Source of the DNA: Bacteroidaceae bacterium | GTDB taxonomy: Bacteria; Bacteroidota; Bacteroidia; Bacteroidales; Bacteroidaceae | DNA: 64,000 bases | Direction: 5' to 3' | Assembly (NCBI GenBank): GCA_017619335.1 | Contig: JAFZSP010000071.1 | Coordinates: 1 to 64,000, forward strand | Shown: in pieces, positions 33,656 to 43,881 of the stretch | Layout of the letters: every line of letters begins with the position of its first letter | How positions within the stretch are numbered: the stretch's first letter is position 1 | The notes under the pieces: generated by a model | What the model was told of the DNA's origin: nothing | What the model saw: only the letters and a program-made list of their open reading frames with translations | Database searches by the model: none | Position numbers and translations under genes: made by a program

Positions 33656-34903
33656 ATGAAAAAGGTTATTTCGCTGATACTGTTTCTGCTGGCCGTCATA
33701 ATGGTGCATGCACAACGTGACGAGAATTTCAAGTACATGCGAGGCTCGTTGTGTATGATGATGGTGGAGCACCCTACCTTATTATACAATAAAGAGGTGG
33801 AGTCGGTCTTCAAGGCTATGCCTATTCCAGAGCGTTTCAATAGTCACGATCTGGGCGTTCGCACCATCCGCTTCTTCAATGATGATGACCAGTTGAAGAA
33901 CATTCAACTTTTCGGGCAGAAACAGCAGTTGGCCAAACGCCTTGTTTCCAAATGGTTTGACCGCAAGAAAGAAACTGGAGCCTTTGACACAGAACTCCTG
34001 CGCGAACGGGGTCATTACAGTGCCACCAAAATTGACGTGCGGCTGGCCGAGCAGCAGCAGCGGGCCACAGCCATTCTTGAAGACCTGGGAGAGAACCTGA
34101 TTCATCACACCTATTGGGTCGTTAATGACATTCAATATGTGAATCAGGGCAATTTCCTGGGAAGCATCAAGGATGTGGCAGTGGTGGGTTCCAGTCTCAT
34201 GGGAACAGCCTCGGATGTCAAGCATTCCTTCACCGACAAGGGCACCAGCCAAAGTGGTAAGGACAAGCGTAACGAGGCGGCCGCCAATGAAGTCCTTGGG
34301 TTTATGGATAAATTCAAGGGATTCCGTCTCAAGGTGACGTCCTATCTTTTCCGCCTGAAATGGGATGAAGAAGTGGCTAATAACTTTTATATCAGTTATT
34401 ATACAGAAACTCCAGATGAGGAACCCGACAAGGTGAAAGCGTTCCAGACAGACACCGACCTCTTCCAGCTGGAATATGTGGGTTCAGTGGAGAATACCAG
34501 CACCAAAATGTCATACGCAGGAACCAAGACAGAAGAAGACATTGTCCGTAAAGTGTGCACACGTGCTCTGGACAAGAACCTGGCAGACCTGCAGCATGAG
34601 TATGCCGATTTCCGCATCAAAGCCCCATTGGTGTCTTCTGAACCCCTGAAAGCCTACATCGGTATGAAAGAGGATGTCACGGAGAAGTCTCGGTTCGAAG
34701 TGCTGGAAGTGGTGAAGGATGAGGAAGGACGCACCAGCTATAAACGCGTTGGCGTCATCCGTCCCGTGAAAGGAAAGATTTGGGACAACCGTTATATGGC
34801 TGATGCAGAAGGTTCTGCCGAGTCTCAGCTGGATGGGACGCTCTTTGAACGCGTCTCAGGCAGTGACTTCCTGCCAGGCTATCTGATTCGTGAGACCAAA
34901 TAA
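33656..34903 (+). CDS. Secreted hypothetical protein of the caspase cluster
   Basis: The ATG at 33656 gives 415 residues. The signal peptide MKKVISLILFLLAVIMVHAQ is followed by FKYMRGSLCMMMVEHPTLL. The protein is rich in charged helices with a mixed C-terminal domain (KSRFEVLEVVKDEEGRTSYK, then VIRPVKGKIWDNRY) reminiscent of a small beta barrel. There are no catalytic motifs that I can assign. It precedes the caspase-like gene and is probably co-translated with it. Confidence 0.65.
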   Translation: MKKVISLILFLLAVIMVHAQRDENFKYMRGSLCMMMVEHPTLLYNKEVESVFKAMPIPERFNSHDLGVRTIRFFNDDDQLKNIQLFGQKQQLAKRLVSKWFDRKKETGAFDTELLRERGHYSATKIDVRLAEQQQRATAILEDLGENLIHHTYWVVNDIQYVNQGNFLGSIKDVAVVGSSLMGTASDVKHSFTDKGTSQSGKDKRNEAAANEVLGFMDKFKGFRLKVTSYLFRLKWDEEVANNFYISYYTETPDEEPDKVKAFQTDTDLFQLEYVGSVENTSTKMSYAGTKTEEDIVRKVCTRALDKNLADLQHEYADFRIKAPLVSSEPLKAYIGMKEDVTEKSRFEVLEVVKDEEGRTSYKRVGVIRPVKGKIWDNRYMADAEGSAESQLDGTLFERVSGSDFLPGYLIRETK

Positions 34904-34935
34904 TGATAATCATTCAACATTAAACGATTTGATTC

Positions 34936-36282
34936 ATGCGCGCACGTACCTTATTAATATTGTTGTCGTTCATCTGTTCGGGGAACGTGTTTTCTTCAGA
35001 TGATGTAGATACCCGTATTCCACTCAATTCCGTCACAGATGAGAAGACCTTTGTCTTGGTGCTGGCCAACGAGCATTACAAGCATGTGGCTCCAGTCCGT
35101 TTTGCAGAGAATGATGGTGAACTGTTTGCCCTCTACTGCCAGAAGGCACTTGGTGTCCCAGAGAAGAATATCCATCGTGTTACGGATGCGACCAAGGGTG
35201 ATATGGAGCACGAACTGGGATGGCTGCAATCCATGACGGAGGCCTACAAAGGAGAGGCGCGTGTCATCTTCTACTACAGCGGTCACGGCATGCCGGATGA
35301 ATCCAGCCGTGAAGCATTCCTGCTGCCTGTGGATGCATACGCCACAGACCCTTCCAGCGGTTACAGCACCACAAAGTTGTATAAGACCCTTTCCGAACTC
35401 CAGACCACGGCCACCATCGTCTTCTTGGACGCCTGCTTCAGTGGCGCACAGCGCGGCAGCGAGATGTTGGTGGAAGCGCGTTCGGTAGCGATCAAACCCA
35501 AAGCTGCTGCCGTGGCAGGAAAAATGGTGGTTTTCTCTGCAGCCACAGGTCAGGAGACGGCTTATCCCTATAAGGAAAAGGGCCACGGCCTGTTTACCTA
35601 TTTTGTTCTTCAGAAATTACAAGAGAAACAGGGCTGTCTCAGCTTGGGTGAGTTGGTGGACGATGTGAAAGACCGCGTTTCCAAAACCGCTCCGGCAGAG
35701 AATGATGGTAAACCTCAAACTCCCACGTTGTCCTCCGTGGCTCCAGACTGGCGCAGTTGGATGACAGCCGTAGAGCCTGCTAAGCGCTTTGAGCGTCGGG
35801 TGGTCAATAAGCCCAAGGACGAGACACCCGCGACACCTGCCGGTGGCAGTGCGACTCCTGCAGATGCTAAGCCTTTCCCCATGGAAGACTATACCCTCGA
35901 AGGGGCTGGTACGGGTTTGCAGGGGACTTACCTCGTCACTACTAGCATCACGTCCCCAAAGAATGACGTCACAGACGAACAGCTCCTGCGCTGTGCCATT
36001 CATGGCGTGCTCTTCCGGGGTTTCAATAGTACCGCCAATCGTCAGCGTCAGCGCCCTCTCGCAGGCAGTGCCGAAGTGGAGACGCAGCAGGTGGCTTTCT
36101 TCTCGGATTTTTTCTCCTCAGGAGACTTCAAGAATTATGGTCAAGTGGTGCCTGATACCCGCACTGTAGTACGCGTGGGAAAACAGTATAGTGTCACCGC
36201 TACGGTCTCTGTGGCCAAAGAACAGTTGCGTAAAGACTTGCAGCAGAAAGGCATTATTAAGGGACTGGGCGGCAGATTCTGA
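34936..36282 (+). CDS. Secreted caspase-fold peptidase (C14 family)
   Basis: A 448-residue protein with an N-terminal signal peptide (about 1-21). It has a caspase/metacaspase-type domain: the catalytic His in YYSGHG (H117) and the catalytic Cys in DACFSG (C167), preceded by a beta-strand start FVLVLANEHY and a helix RFAENDGELFALYCQ. Both catalytic residues are intact. A Pro/Thr/Ala-rich linker (about 290-315) leads to a C-terminal domain of about 130 residues that I do not recognise. Most bacterial caspase homologues studied are cytoplasmic; this one is exported and sits among three other exported proteins. They are possible substrates or inhibitors. Confidence 0.85.
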   Translation: MRARTLLILLSFICSGNVFSSDDVDTRIPLNSVTDEKTFVLVLANEHYKHVAPVRFAENDGELFALYCQKALGVPEKNIHRVTDATKGDMEHELGWLQSMTEAYKGEARVIFYYSGHGMPDESSREAFLLPVDAYATDPSSGYSTTKLYKTLSELQTTATIVFLDACFSGAQRGSEMLVEARSVAIKPKAAAVAGKMVVFSAATGQETAYPYKEKGHGLFTYFVLQKLQEKQGCLSLGELVDDVKDRVSKTAPAENDGKPQTPTLSSVAPDWRSWMTAVEPAKRFERRVVNKPKDETPATPAGGSATPADAKPFPMEDYTLEGAGTGLQGTYLVTTSITSPKNDVTDEQLLRCAIHGVLFRGFNSTANRQRQRPLAGSAEVETQQVAFFSDFFSSGDFKNYGQVVPDTRTVVRVGKQYSVTATVSVAKEQLRKDLQQKGIIKGLGGRF

Positions 36283-36308
36283 GGGATTTGGTAAATGTAT
36301 CATAGATA

Positions 36309-37190
36309 ATGTACAAGGTAATGAATAAGGCGTCTTTATTATTTGTTGTTCACTTCACATTCTTCCTGACCGGTGTCTGCCTTCCGGTGTTCCCCCAGGC
36401 CAAGCGTCCCACGCTGATGGTCGTTCCAGCAGATTCCTGGTGCCGTGAGCACGGTTTCATGACAAACACCGAACCGCCACATGCAGATTATGTCCGTGCT
36501 CTCACCTCAGATGAAGACCTGTTGCCCGTAGTGGCCAAGATTGGAGAACTCATGGCGGAGCAGGACTTTCCTCTGAAAGACTTGGGACAGCAGTTGCGTT
36601 CGGGTGATTCTTTGCTTCAACGTGCACAAGCAGATATTTTCCTGGAAGTGGCTTGGAAACTCAACAAGATTGGCCCCAAGAAGTCTGTCACCTACACGCT
36701 TCGTGGCCTTGATGCCTACACCTCCAAGCAGGTGGCAACGGCCAGTGGAACAGGCAAACCCAGTTTCGCGGCAGAACTGCCCGTGCTCCTGCAGGAAGCT
36801 GTGATAGAACAGATGGATGCTTTCCAGGAACAACTCCTTCAACATTTTGAGGATCTCTTTGAGAACGGGCGTGAGGTGAGAATAGCTGTGGAGATAGCTT
36901 CCGATGCCGACTTTACCTTTGACAGCGAGTTTGATGGCGACCCACTCACAGACCTTCTTGATGACTGGATGGCGCAAAACGCTGTTGGCGGTCGGTATAG
37001 TCTTTCTGATGCCAAAGAACGCAGCCTTCTTTTCGAGCAAGTTCGCATCCCAATGATAGCAGACAACGGTATGGCTGTGGATGCACGTCGTTTCGCCACG
37101 CAGTTGCGTCGGGATCTTCAACCCCTTGGCCTCAAGGCCCGTGTGACAGCAGAGGGCCTCGGATATGCGACAGTACATCTTTCAAAATAA
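36309..37190 (+). CDS. Secreted DUF6175-type protein
   Basis: A 293-residue exported protein. It starts with ATG at 36309 or 36321 and has a hydrophobic signal segment (SLLFVVHFTFFLTGVCLPVFPQ). The mature start KRPTLMVVPADSWCREHGF, the middle ADIFLEVAWKLN and LRGLDAYTSKQVATASGTG, and the tail VDARRFATQLRRDL match my memory of the DUF6175 family, found in Bacteroidales next to secreted caspase-like genes. The regularity of the middle part recalls the FlgT/CsgG-like secreted alpha-beta domains. Function unknown. Confidence 0.7.
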   Translation: MYKVMNKASLLFVVHFTFFLTGVCLPVFPQAKRPTLMVVPADSWCREHGFMTNTEPPHADYVRALTSDEDLLPVVAKIGELMAEQDFPLKDLGQQLRSGDSLLQRAQADIFLEVAWKLNKIGPKKSVTYTLRGLDAYTSKQVATASGTGKPSFAAELPVLLQEAVIEQMDAFQEQLLQHFEDLFENGREVRIAVEIASDADFTFDSEFDGDPLTDLLDDWMAQNAVGGRYSLSDAKERSLLFEQVRIPMIADNGMAVDARRFATQLRRDLQPLGLKARVTAEGLGYATVHLSK

Positions 37191-37198
37191 ATAGAACA

Positions 37199-38146
37199 AT
37201 GGAATACAGAGATTTAGGAAAAACAGGACTGAAGGTTTCTGCGCTGAGCTTCGGAGCATCGTCTTTAGGCGGCGTCTTTCACTCAATTGACGAAGGACGG
37301 GCCGTGGAAACTGTCTTTGTGGCCCTTGACGGAGGCATGAATCTGATAGATGTCTCGCCCTACTATGGTCATTACAAGGCCGAAACTGTGCTGGGCCGTG
37401 CACTGCGGCAGATTCCGCGTGAGCATTACTTCCTCTCCACGAAGGTGGGGCGCTATGGCAAGGATGGTGTGAACACTTGGGACTACTCCGGCAAGCGGGC
37501 GCAGGAAAGCGTCTATGAGAGCATGGACCGCCTGGGCGTGGATCATATAGACCTCATTCATGTTCATGATATTGAATTTCAGGCCTCTCTGCCTGGTGGA
37601 CTGCAGCTCGTCGTAGATGAAACACTGCCCGCGTTGGTGGAGTTGAAGGAGAAAGGATTGGTCAGCCATGTGGGCATCACCGACCTGCAACTCGCCAATC
37701 TCCGTTGGGTGATTGACCATAGTCCTGCAGGCACTGTGGAAACCGTGTTGAATTTCTGCCATTACTGCCTCTGTGATGATGCTTTGGCCGACAACCTGGA
37801 CTACTTTGAGGCTCATGGTGTCGGACTCATCAATGCTTCTCCATTGTCCATGGGATTGCTCTCAGAGCGTGGTGTGCCAGCCTGGCATCCCGCACCGAAA
37901 CCCTTAGTGGAAGCTTGTCAGCGTGCCGCGCAATACTGCAAGGCCAAGGGCTATCCCATTGAGAAACTGGCCATGCAGTTCTCGGTCAGCAATCCTCGTG
38001 TACCGTCCACTCTTTTCTCCTCTGCCAATCCAGACAACGTTCTTCGCAACCTGCAGTTCATCAGCGAGCCCATAGACTGGCAATTAGTGAAGGAAGTGCA
38101 GGAAATAATCGGTGACCAAAAACGTGTGACATGGGCCAACTCATAA
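37199..38146 (+). CDS. Aldo/keto reductase, probable L-galactose/L-fucose dehydrogenase
   Basis: A 315-residue NAD(P)-dependent oxidoreductase. The aldo/keto reductase tetrad is visible: D and Y in LIDVSPYYG, K in LSTKVGRYG and H in IDLIHVHDI. The close resemblance in layout to plant L-galactose dehydrogenase, and the next gene being a lactonase, suggest oxidation of L-galactose (or L-fucose) to its 1,5-lactone. This matches the L-galactose pathway worked out in Bacteroides vulgatus. The last five codons overlap the lactonase start. Substrate is inferred from context. Confidence 0.85.
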   Translation: MEYRDLGKTGLKVSALSFGASSLGGVFHSIDEGRAVETVFVALDGGMNLIDVSPYYGHYKAETVLGRALRQIPREHYFLSTKVGRYGKDGVNTWDYSGKRAQESVYESMDRLGVDHIDLIHVHDIEFQASLPGGLQLVVDETLPALVELKEKGLVSHVGITDLQLANLRWVIDHSPAGTVETVLNFCHYCLCDDALADNLDYFEAHGVGLINASPLSMGLLSERGVPAWHPAPKPLVEACQRAAQYCKAKGYPIEKLAMQFSVSNPRVPSTLFSSANPDNVLRNLQFISEPIDWQLVKEVQEIIGDQKRVTWANS

Positions 38147-39048
38147 TCGATTCTCACTCTCATCTCTGGCTACGCCAGGACACGACCGTCAACGGCCAGC
38201 CCATCCGCACTCTCCAGCCAAATGGCAGCCGTAGCGAGTTCTTCGGTGAAGAACGCCAGATGTTGCCTCCCTTTATGATTGATGGGCGTAATACAGCCGA
38301 GGTTTTTCTCAGCAATATGGACTATGCCCAGGTGGGAGCTGCTGTGGTCGTGCAGGAAGTAATAGACGGTTGTCAGAATGCTTACCTTGAAAAGGTGCAG
38401 AAGCAGTATCCCGGCCGCTTCTTCTGTATGGGTATGGCATGGAACCAGGCTGAGACCCAGGCTGTTGCCGATGCTGGACTCAAGGGTATAGCCTTCCCTG
38501 GCCATCGTATGCAGGACTCGTTGCTTACACTCATCCCTGTGTTCAAGATGATGGAGCAGCGTGGAATGATTGTGTCCTTGTGCCTGGCCGATGGCGACAA
38601 GCAGGTGGCAGAACTGCGCGAGGTTGTCAGCGAATGTCCCCGTCTGAAGATTGCCATCGGACACCTGGGTATGGCAGACCAACCGCAGACACCACCTTGG
38701 GAGAACGAGAGCTGGCGGCAGCAGATCCTGTTGGCGCGCAATGAGAACGTGATGGTGGAGAGCGGCGGCATCACATGGCTCTATAACACCGAATTCTACC
38801 CCTATCCTTCCGCCGTTCGCGCCATCCGAGAAGCCGCCGACCTCGTGGGCTGGGACAAGCTGATGTGGGGAAGTGACTACCCCCGGACCATCACTGCCAT
38901 CACCTACCGCATGTCCTATGATTTTATCACAAAATCGACAGAACTCACTACTGAGCAGAAGACCGCCTTCCTCGGAGAGAATGCCAAGCGGTTCTATGGT
39001 TTTAGGAATCTGCCTGAGTTGCCTTATGTTAAGAATATGTCAGAATAA
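38131..39048 (+). CDS. Amidohydrolase family, probable L-galactono/L-fucono-lactonase
   Basis: A 305-residue metal-dependent hydrolase of the amidohydrolase-2 type, with the HxH metal motif in DSHSHLW at the N-terminus. Other likely metal or acid residues are KIAIGHLGMAD and MWGSDYPRT. It should open the sugar lactone made by the preceding reductase. It overlaps that gene by 16 bases, so the two are translated together. fucI follows 47 bases later. Confidence 0.85.
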   Translation: MGQLIIDSHSHLWLRQDTTVNGQPIRTLQPNGSRSEFFGEERQMLPPFMIDGRNTAEVFLSNMDYAQVGAAVVVQEVIDGCQNAYLEKVQKQYPGRFFCMGMAWNQAETQAVADAGLKGIAFPGHRMQDSLLTLIPVFKMMEQRGMIVSLCLADGDKQVAELREVVSECPRLKIAIGHLGMADQPQTPPWENESWRQQILLARNENVMVESGGITWLYNTEFYPYPSAVRAIREAADLVGWDKLMWGSDYPRTITAITYRMSYDFITKSTELTTEQKTAFLGENAKRFYGFRNLPELPYVKNMSE

Positions 39049-39095
39049 AATTTTGCAAAACGACTAAACGAAATACAACCTAACAGAATAGTCTT

Positions 39096-40916
39096 ATGAA
39101 TTATTACCCCAAAATCGGGATTCGTCCCACCATCGATGGTCGTCAGGGTGGCGTCCGCGAGAGTCTTGAAGATAAAACGATGGCACTGGCTCAAGCCGTT
39201 GCCGAGTTGATAACATCGAATCTGCAGAATGGTGATGGTTCGCCCGTGGAGTGTGTCATTGCCGATGGCACCATCGGTCGCGTGGCTGAGAGCGCAGCTT
39301 GTGCCGAAAAGTTCGAGCGCGAGGGTGTTGGCTCTACCATCACCGTCACCTCCTGCTGGTGCTACGGTTCAGAGACGATGGACATGAACCCGCATTACCC
39401 TAAGGCCGTATGGGGCTTCAATGGCACGGAGCGTCCTGGTGCTGTCTATTTGGCCGCAGTCCTTGCTGCGCATGCTCAGAAAGGTTTGCCCGCTTTCGGC
39501 ATCTACGGTCATGATGTACAGGACATTGCCGACAACACTATTCCCGCTGATGTGGCAGAGAAGATTTTGCGTTTCGCCCGCGCCGCACAGGCAGTAGCCA
39601 CCATGAAGGGCAAAAGTTACCTCTCTCTTGGCAACACCTGTATGGGCATCGCTGGCTCCATCGTTAATGCCGACTTCCTGCAGCAGTACCTCGGTATGCG
39701 CACAGAGTATGTTTCGCTCGTCGAAATCCTGCGACGCGTTGATTTCAATATCTTTGATCCCGAGGAGTTTGAGAAGGCCATGAAGTGGGTTGAGAAATAT
39801 TGCAAACCGCAGGAGGGACATGATTACAACGAGGATCGTCCGCTCTTCCCTGGTACCCCGATGACTACTTTCAACGGTAAGGGCAAGGGCAAGAATCGCG
39901 CCGAGAAGGATGCCGATTGGGAGTTCACTGTGAAGACCATGATGATTATCCGCGACCTTATGGAAGGCAACCCGCATCTACTCGAGATGGGCTACAAGGA
40001 AGAAGCATTAGGTCATAACGCCATCGCCGGCGGCGTTCAGGGGCAACGTCAATGGACAGACTATAAACCGAATTTCGACTTCCCTGAGTCCATGCTCTGC
40101 ACTTCATTCGACTGGAACGGCAAGCGTGAAGCCAAGATTTTGGCCACCGAGAATGATTTTCTCAATGGAATGACCATGCTTTTCGGTCATTTGTTGACCA
40201 ACCGTGGTGTGATGTTCTCAGATATTCGCACCTACTGGAGCCCCGAGGCTGTCCAGCGCGTCACAGGCACAGTATTGAGCGGTTTGGCTGCTCAAGGCTT
40301 CATTCACCTCATCAACAGTGGTGCCACGACACTTGATGCAACCGGCGCAGCCACTGACGTCGATGGCAATCCTACTATGAAGCCCCACTGGGAACTGACC
40401 GACGCAGATGTAGAAGAATGTCTGAAAGCTACAAGTTGGATGCCAGCCGACCGCGACTATTTCCGAGGAGGTGGCTACAGTTCGCATTTTGTCACCAAGG
40501 GCGGTATGCCCATGACGATGATGCGTATGAATATGGTGCAGGGTCTTGGACCCGTGCTGCAGCTGGCTGAAGGCTGGACGGTGGAGCTTGACCCGAAGAC
40601 GCATGACATCCTTGACAAACGTACTGACCCCACCTGGCCCACCACGTGGTTTGTGCCGCGACTGGATTCCAAGAAGGACTGCTTCAAAGATGTCTATTCG
40701 GTGATGAACTGCTGGGGTGCCAACCACGGAGCCATCGCTTACGGACACATAGGCGCCGATTTACTCACGCTTTGTTCCATCCTCCGCATTCCCGTTTGCA
40801 TGCACAACATAGAGGACAAAGACATATTCCGTCCAGCCGCATGGAATGCCTTTGGCATGGACAAGGAAGGTGCCGACTATCGCGCCTGCACCAATTTTGG
40901 ACCATTATATAAATAA
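39096..40916 (+). CDS. fucI: L-fucose isomerase
   Basis: Converts L-fucose to L-fuculose in the cytoplasm. The 606-residue length and family text ([51 protein letters not shown]) are typical, with metal ligands expected in the latter two regions. The fucokinase and aldolase that normally follow are not in this window, so the isomerase either works with distant genes or its partners have been replaced by the oxidative route next to it. Confidence 0.95.
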   Translation: MNYYPKIGIRPTIDGRQGGVRESLEDKTMALAQAVAELITSNLQNGDGSPVECVIADGTIGRVAESAACAEKFEREGVGSTITVTSCWCYGSETMDMNPHYPKAVWGFNGTERPGAVYLAAVLAAHAQKGLPAFGIYGHDVQDIADNTIPADVAEKILRFARAAQAVATMKGKSYLSLGNTCMGIAGSIVNADFLQQYLGMRTEYVSLVEILRRVDFNIFDPEEFEKAMKWVEKYCKPQEGHDYNEDRPLFPGTPMTTFNGKGKGKNRAEKDADWEFTVKTMMIIRDLMEGNPHLLEMGYKEEALGHNAIAGGVQGQRQWTDYKPNFDFPESMLCTSFDWNGKREAKILATENDFLNGMTMLFGHLLTNRGVMFSDIRTYWSPEAVQRVTGTVLSGLAAQGFIHLINSGATTLDATGAATDVDGNPTMKPHWELTDADVEECLKATSWMPADRDYFRGGGYSSHFVTKGGMPMTMMRMNMVQGLGPVLQLAEGWTVELDPKTHDILDKRTDPTWPTTWFVPRLDSKKDCFKDVYSVMNCWGANHGAIAYGHIGADLLTLCSILRIPVCMHNIEDKDIFRPAAWNAFGMDKEGADYRACTNFGPLYK

Positions 40917-40919
40917 GGT

Positions 40920-42230
40920 ATGGAAAAGAAGCGATTAGTTGAGAAGAAGTACCTCTTCACCTTCATTCTCATCACCTCACTCTTCGCCCTGTGGGGCTTC
41001 GCCAACGACATCACCAACCCCATGGTGGCAGCGTTCCAGACGCTGATGGAGATTTCTGCGGCCAAGGCCTCTATGGTGCAGTTCGCCTTCTACGGCGGTT
41101 ATGCCACCATGGCTGTCCCCGCAGCCCTGTTCATCCGCAAGTACTCTTACAAGGTGGGTGTGCTCATTGGCCTCGGACTTTATGCTGTGGGTGCCTTCCT
41201 GTTCATTCCTGCAGCTCAGTTTCAGGAGTTTACTTTCTTCTGCGTGTCGCTGTACATCCTCACCTTCGGTCTGGCCTTCCTGGAGACCAGTGCCAACCCC
41301 TTCATCCTCTCGCTGGGCCCGAAAGAGAATTCTACACGCCGTTTGAACCTGGCACAGGCCTTCAATCCCGTGGGTTCCCTCTCTGGAATGGCGGTGGCCT
41401 CGTTCATTGTGCTGCCCAACCTGCTTTCCGACAAGCGCGATGCTGCCGGGCAGGTGCTCTTTCATGGCCTGAGTGAGGCAGAGAAGGCCGACATCCGCCT
41501 GCATGACCTCGCTGTCATCCGCGACCCCTATGTGGCCATTGGGCTGGTGGTCTTGGTGATGTTCGTCATCATTGCCCTCACCAAAATGCCATCACTCAAA
41601 GGAGAGCAGGACGGCAAGACCAGCGCTCGCACTACACTTTCCCGTCTGTGGCATAATAGAATCTACCGCAACGGTGTGTTAGCTCAAGTGCTGTATGTGG
41701 CAGCGCAGATTATGGTGTGGACTTTCATTATTCAATATGCAGACCACTTGGGAATCGATAAGGCTACAGCTCAACGTTACAATATTTTAGCAATGTCCTT
41801 GTCGTTGACTGGCCGTTTCGTCGGCACCTATATTATGAAGTATGTCAACCAGCGCCGGCTTTTAATGATTTTCGGCGTTGGTGCTTCCGTTTGTACGCTT
41901 GGTGCCATCTGCATAGAAGGAATGATAGGTCTTTACAGTCTTGTCTGCATCAGCCTGTTTATGTCCATTATGTTCCCCAGCATTTATGGTATTGCCCTTG
42001 AGAACGTCCGCAGTGAAGATACTTCTTTGGGCGCGGCATTTCTTGTGATGGCCATTGTCGGCGGTGCTCTGATGCCCCCTTTGCAGGGTCATCTTATTGA
42101 TCAGCAAGTCATTTTCGGTTGGCCCGCAGTGAATGTCTCTTTCTGCCTACCCTTCATCTGTTTTGTCTTGATAACAGTCTATGGCTATAAGACCTTCCGA
42201 CTGGCAAAAGTAAATGAAGTTAATTCTTAA
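40920..42230 (+). CDS. fucP: L-fucose/H+ symporter, MFS
   Basis: A 436-residue major-facilitator transporter with about 12 hydrophobic helices. Diagnostic of FucP are LFALWGFANDITNPMVAAFQ near helix 1 and FLETSANPFILSLGP. It starts three bases after the fucI stop. It should bring L-fucose or L-galactose into the cell for the flanking enzymes. Confidence 0.93.
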   Translation: MEKKRLVEKKYLFTFILITSLFALWGFANDITNPMVAAFQTLMEISAAKASMVQFAFYGGYATMAVPAALFIRKYSYKVGVLIGLGLYAVGAFLFIPAAQFQEFTFFCVSLYILTFGLAFLETSANPFILSLGPKENSTRRLNLAQAFNPVGSLSGMAVASFIVLPNLLSDKRDAAGQVLFHGLSEAEKADIRLHDLAVIRDPYVAIGLVVLVMFVIIALTKMPSLKGEQDGKTSARTTLSRLWHNRIYRNGVLAQVLYVAAQIMVWTFIIQYADHLGIDKATAQRYNILAMSLSLTGRFVGTYIMKYVNQRRLLMIFGVGASVCTLGAICIEGMIGLYSLVCISLFMSIMFPSIYGIALENVRSEDTSLGAAFLVMAIVGGALMPPLQGHLIDQQVIFGWPAVNVSFCLPFICFVLITVYGYKTFRLAKVNEVNS

Positions 42231-42253
42231 ATTGTCAAATCGTAAATATTTCA

Positions 42254-42637
42254 ATGTCACAAGGATTCATACAGAAACAGCACGGTCAGCCCGTGAAGCG
42301 TTATGTCCAGACAATGGATTTGAAAAACGACCCTGCTCTTATCGCCGAATATCGCCGCCGTCATAGTCACGAGGAAGCATGGAAGGAGATTCGTAAGGGA
42401 ATCAGCGAGGTTGGCATCCTTGAGATGGAGGTATATCTCCTTGGTACTCGCATAGTGATGGTCGTGGATACGCCTCTCGACTTCGACTGGGACACGGCGA
42501 TGGCTCGTCTTGCCACCCTTCCGCGCCAGCAGGAATGGGAGGAGTATATGGCTATGTTCCAGGATTGCCGCAAGGATGCCACCAGCGATGAGAAGTGGCA
42601 GATGATGGATCGCATTTTCTACCTCTACGAAGATTAA
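42254..42637 (+). CDS. L-rhamnose/L-fucose-type mutarotase
   Basis: A 127-residue protein of the small L-rhamnose mutarotase family (DUF718), with RYVQTMDLKNDPALIAEYRRRH at the start and the EVYLLGTRIVMVVDTP core. It interconverts sugar anomers, which would help either the isomerase or the dehydrogenase next to it. It follows fucP after 23 bases. The true sugar cannot be told from sequence. Confidence 0.88.
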   Translation: MSQGFIQKQHGQPVKRYVQTMDLKNDPALIAEYRRRHSHEEAWKEIRKGISEVGILEMEVYLLGTRIVMVVDTPLDFDWDTAMARLATLPRQQEWEEYMAMFQDCRKDATSDEKWQMMDRIFYLYED

Positions 42638-42695
42638 ATCCGGACATTAAATCTTTTCTGTCATTGGAAAACGTGTCTAATTGTTTCTTAACATA

Positions 42696-43652
42696 ATGAT
42701 GAAAAGACCATTCAGGTCACGGGCTCAAAGGCATTTGACGTTATTAGCCTTGTTTATTAGCCTATGTACCTCGGCTCAGGAAACCTATTGCTTCGCAGAG
42801 AGGGATACTTGCGCACTCTTTTTGGACATCTTCCGTCCGGATTCCAGCGCTCAGACCACCTTTAAGGGCGTGGCCAAACCAGCTATCATGTTTCTCTTTG
42901 GCGGCGGATTTGTGACAGGTTCTCGCAGTGAGTCGAATGTCCGGGGTTGGTTCAGTCGGCTAACGGCCAACGGCTATACTGTCGTGGCGATGGACTACCG
43001 GTTGGGCATGAAAGGTTATAGGATGGCCAAAGGATTGGGTGGAGCTCTGAAAGCGCTCGATCGTTTTGTGCTTTCGCAACAGATTGGGGTGGAGGATGTG
43101 TTCTCTGCCGTCTCGTTCCTGGCCGCACATCCCGAATTGAATGTACCTCCTGACAATATTGTCATTTCCGGCAGCTCGGCTGGCGCCATCATCTCCCTGG
43201 CGTGTGCCTACGCCATCGCCAATGGGCAGACAGAAGGCTTGCCCGATGGGTTTTCGTTCAAGGGCGTAATGAGTTTTGCGGGCGGTATCATTAGCAAGAA
43301 GGGTGCCCCCAAATTTACGAAGGCTCCCTGTCCACTCCTCCTGTTTCATGGAACTGCCGACAAGATTGTGGCATACGACCATTTTGGTGCCATGGGGCGT
43401 GGTATCTGGGGCAGCTGTTACATAGCAAAAAAAATGAAGAAAATGGGAGGGAACTACAGTATCTGGCGTTTCCAGGATCACGGTCATGACGTGGCCAGTT
43501 ATATGCCGGTGATGTGGGACATAGAGAAAGGGTTCTTGGAAAAGAATGTCATTCAGGGCATCCCTTGCCAAGTAGATGCCCTGGTGGACGACCCGTCGCT
43601 TCCTACATGGGGGTCTCCAAGAAAGGATAAGACTGCAGACCTTTATCAATAA
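42696..43652 (+). CDS. Secreted alpha/beta-hydrolase, carboxylesterase-like
   Basis: The ATG at 42696 gives 318 residues with a signal peptide ending at LFISLCTSAQ. The hydrolase core is intact: oxyanion segment FGGGF, nucleophile SGSSAGA, and the acid and base positions near HGTADKIVAYD and QDHGHDV. Exported esterases of this type often deacetylate or deferuloylate plant polysaccharides. Being last in the fucose cluster, it may act on acetylated fucosyl side chains. That is inference. Confidence 0.82.
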   Translation: MMKRPFRSRAQRHLTLLALFISLCTSAQETYCFAERDTCALFLDIFRPDSSAQTTFKGVAKPAIMFLFGGGFVTGSRSESNVRGWFSRLTANGYTVVAMDYRLGMKGYRMAKGLGGALKALDRFVLSQQIGVEDVFSAVSFLAAHPELNVPPDNIVISGSSAGAIISLACAYAIANGQTEGLPDGFSFKGVMSFAGGIISKKGAPKFTKAPCPLLLFHGTADKIVAYDHFGAMGRGIWGSCYIAKKMKKMGGNYSIWRFQDHGHDVASYMPVMWDIEKGFLEKNVIQGIPCQVDALVDDPSLPTWGSPRKDKTADLYQ

Positions 43653-43792
43653 TAGCTTTAGCGTTACGTCTGTGATAACTTGATGTTATGCTCTGATTGC
43701 AGTTTGTTGTGTTCTTGTCTCAAAAATGCAGGAGTTTGGCTTGATGTTTTGGTTTTTTTGAGCGTTTTGTGTGCGCATAGAGAAAAAATCCG

Positions 43793-43800
43793 TACCTTTG
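43793..43800 (+). promoter_or_regulatory. -7 element of the L-galactonate gene set
   Basis: TACCTTTG, with a TTTG about 23 bases upstream, lies in the 229-base gap and 81 bases before the dehydrogenase start. It separates transcription of the last three genes from the fucose genes. Confidence 0.5.
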
Positions 43801-43881
43801 CAGGCGAATTCTGAAAACGGTCACTGATGACTTCTTTGATTTAATAAAAGCGAAGACAAGTTTTAATTTTTTTATTATATA

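Noticed and set aside
43653..43881. tRNA or other RNA gene in the gap before the dehydrogenase
   Set aside because: No T-loop or cloverleaf pattern; only a -7 promoter element is visible.
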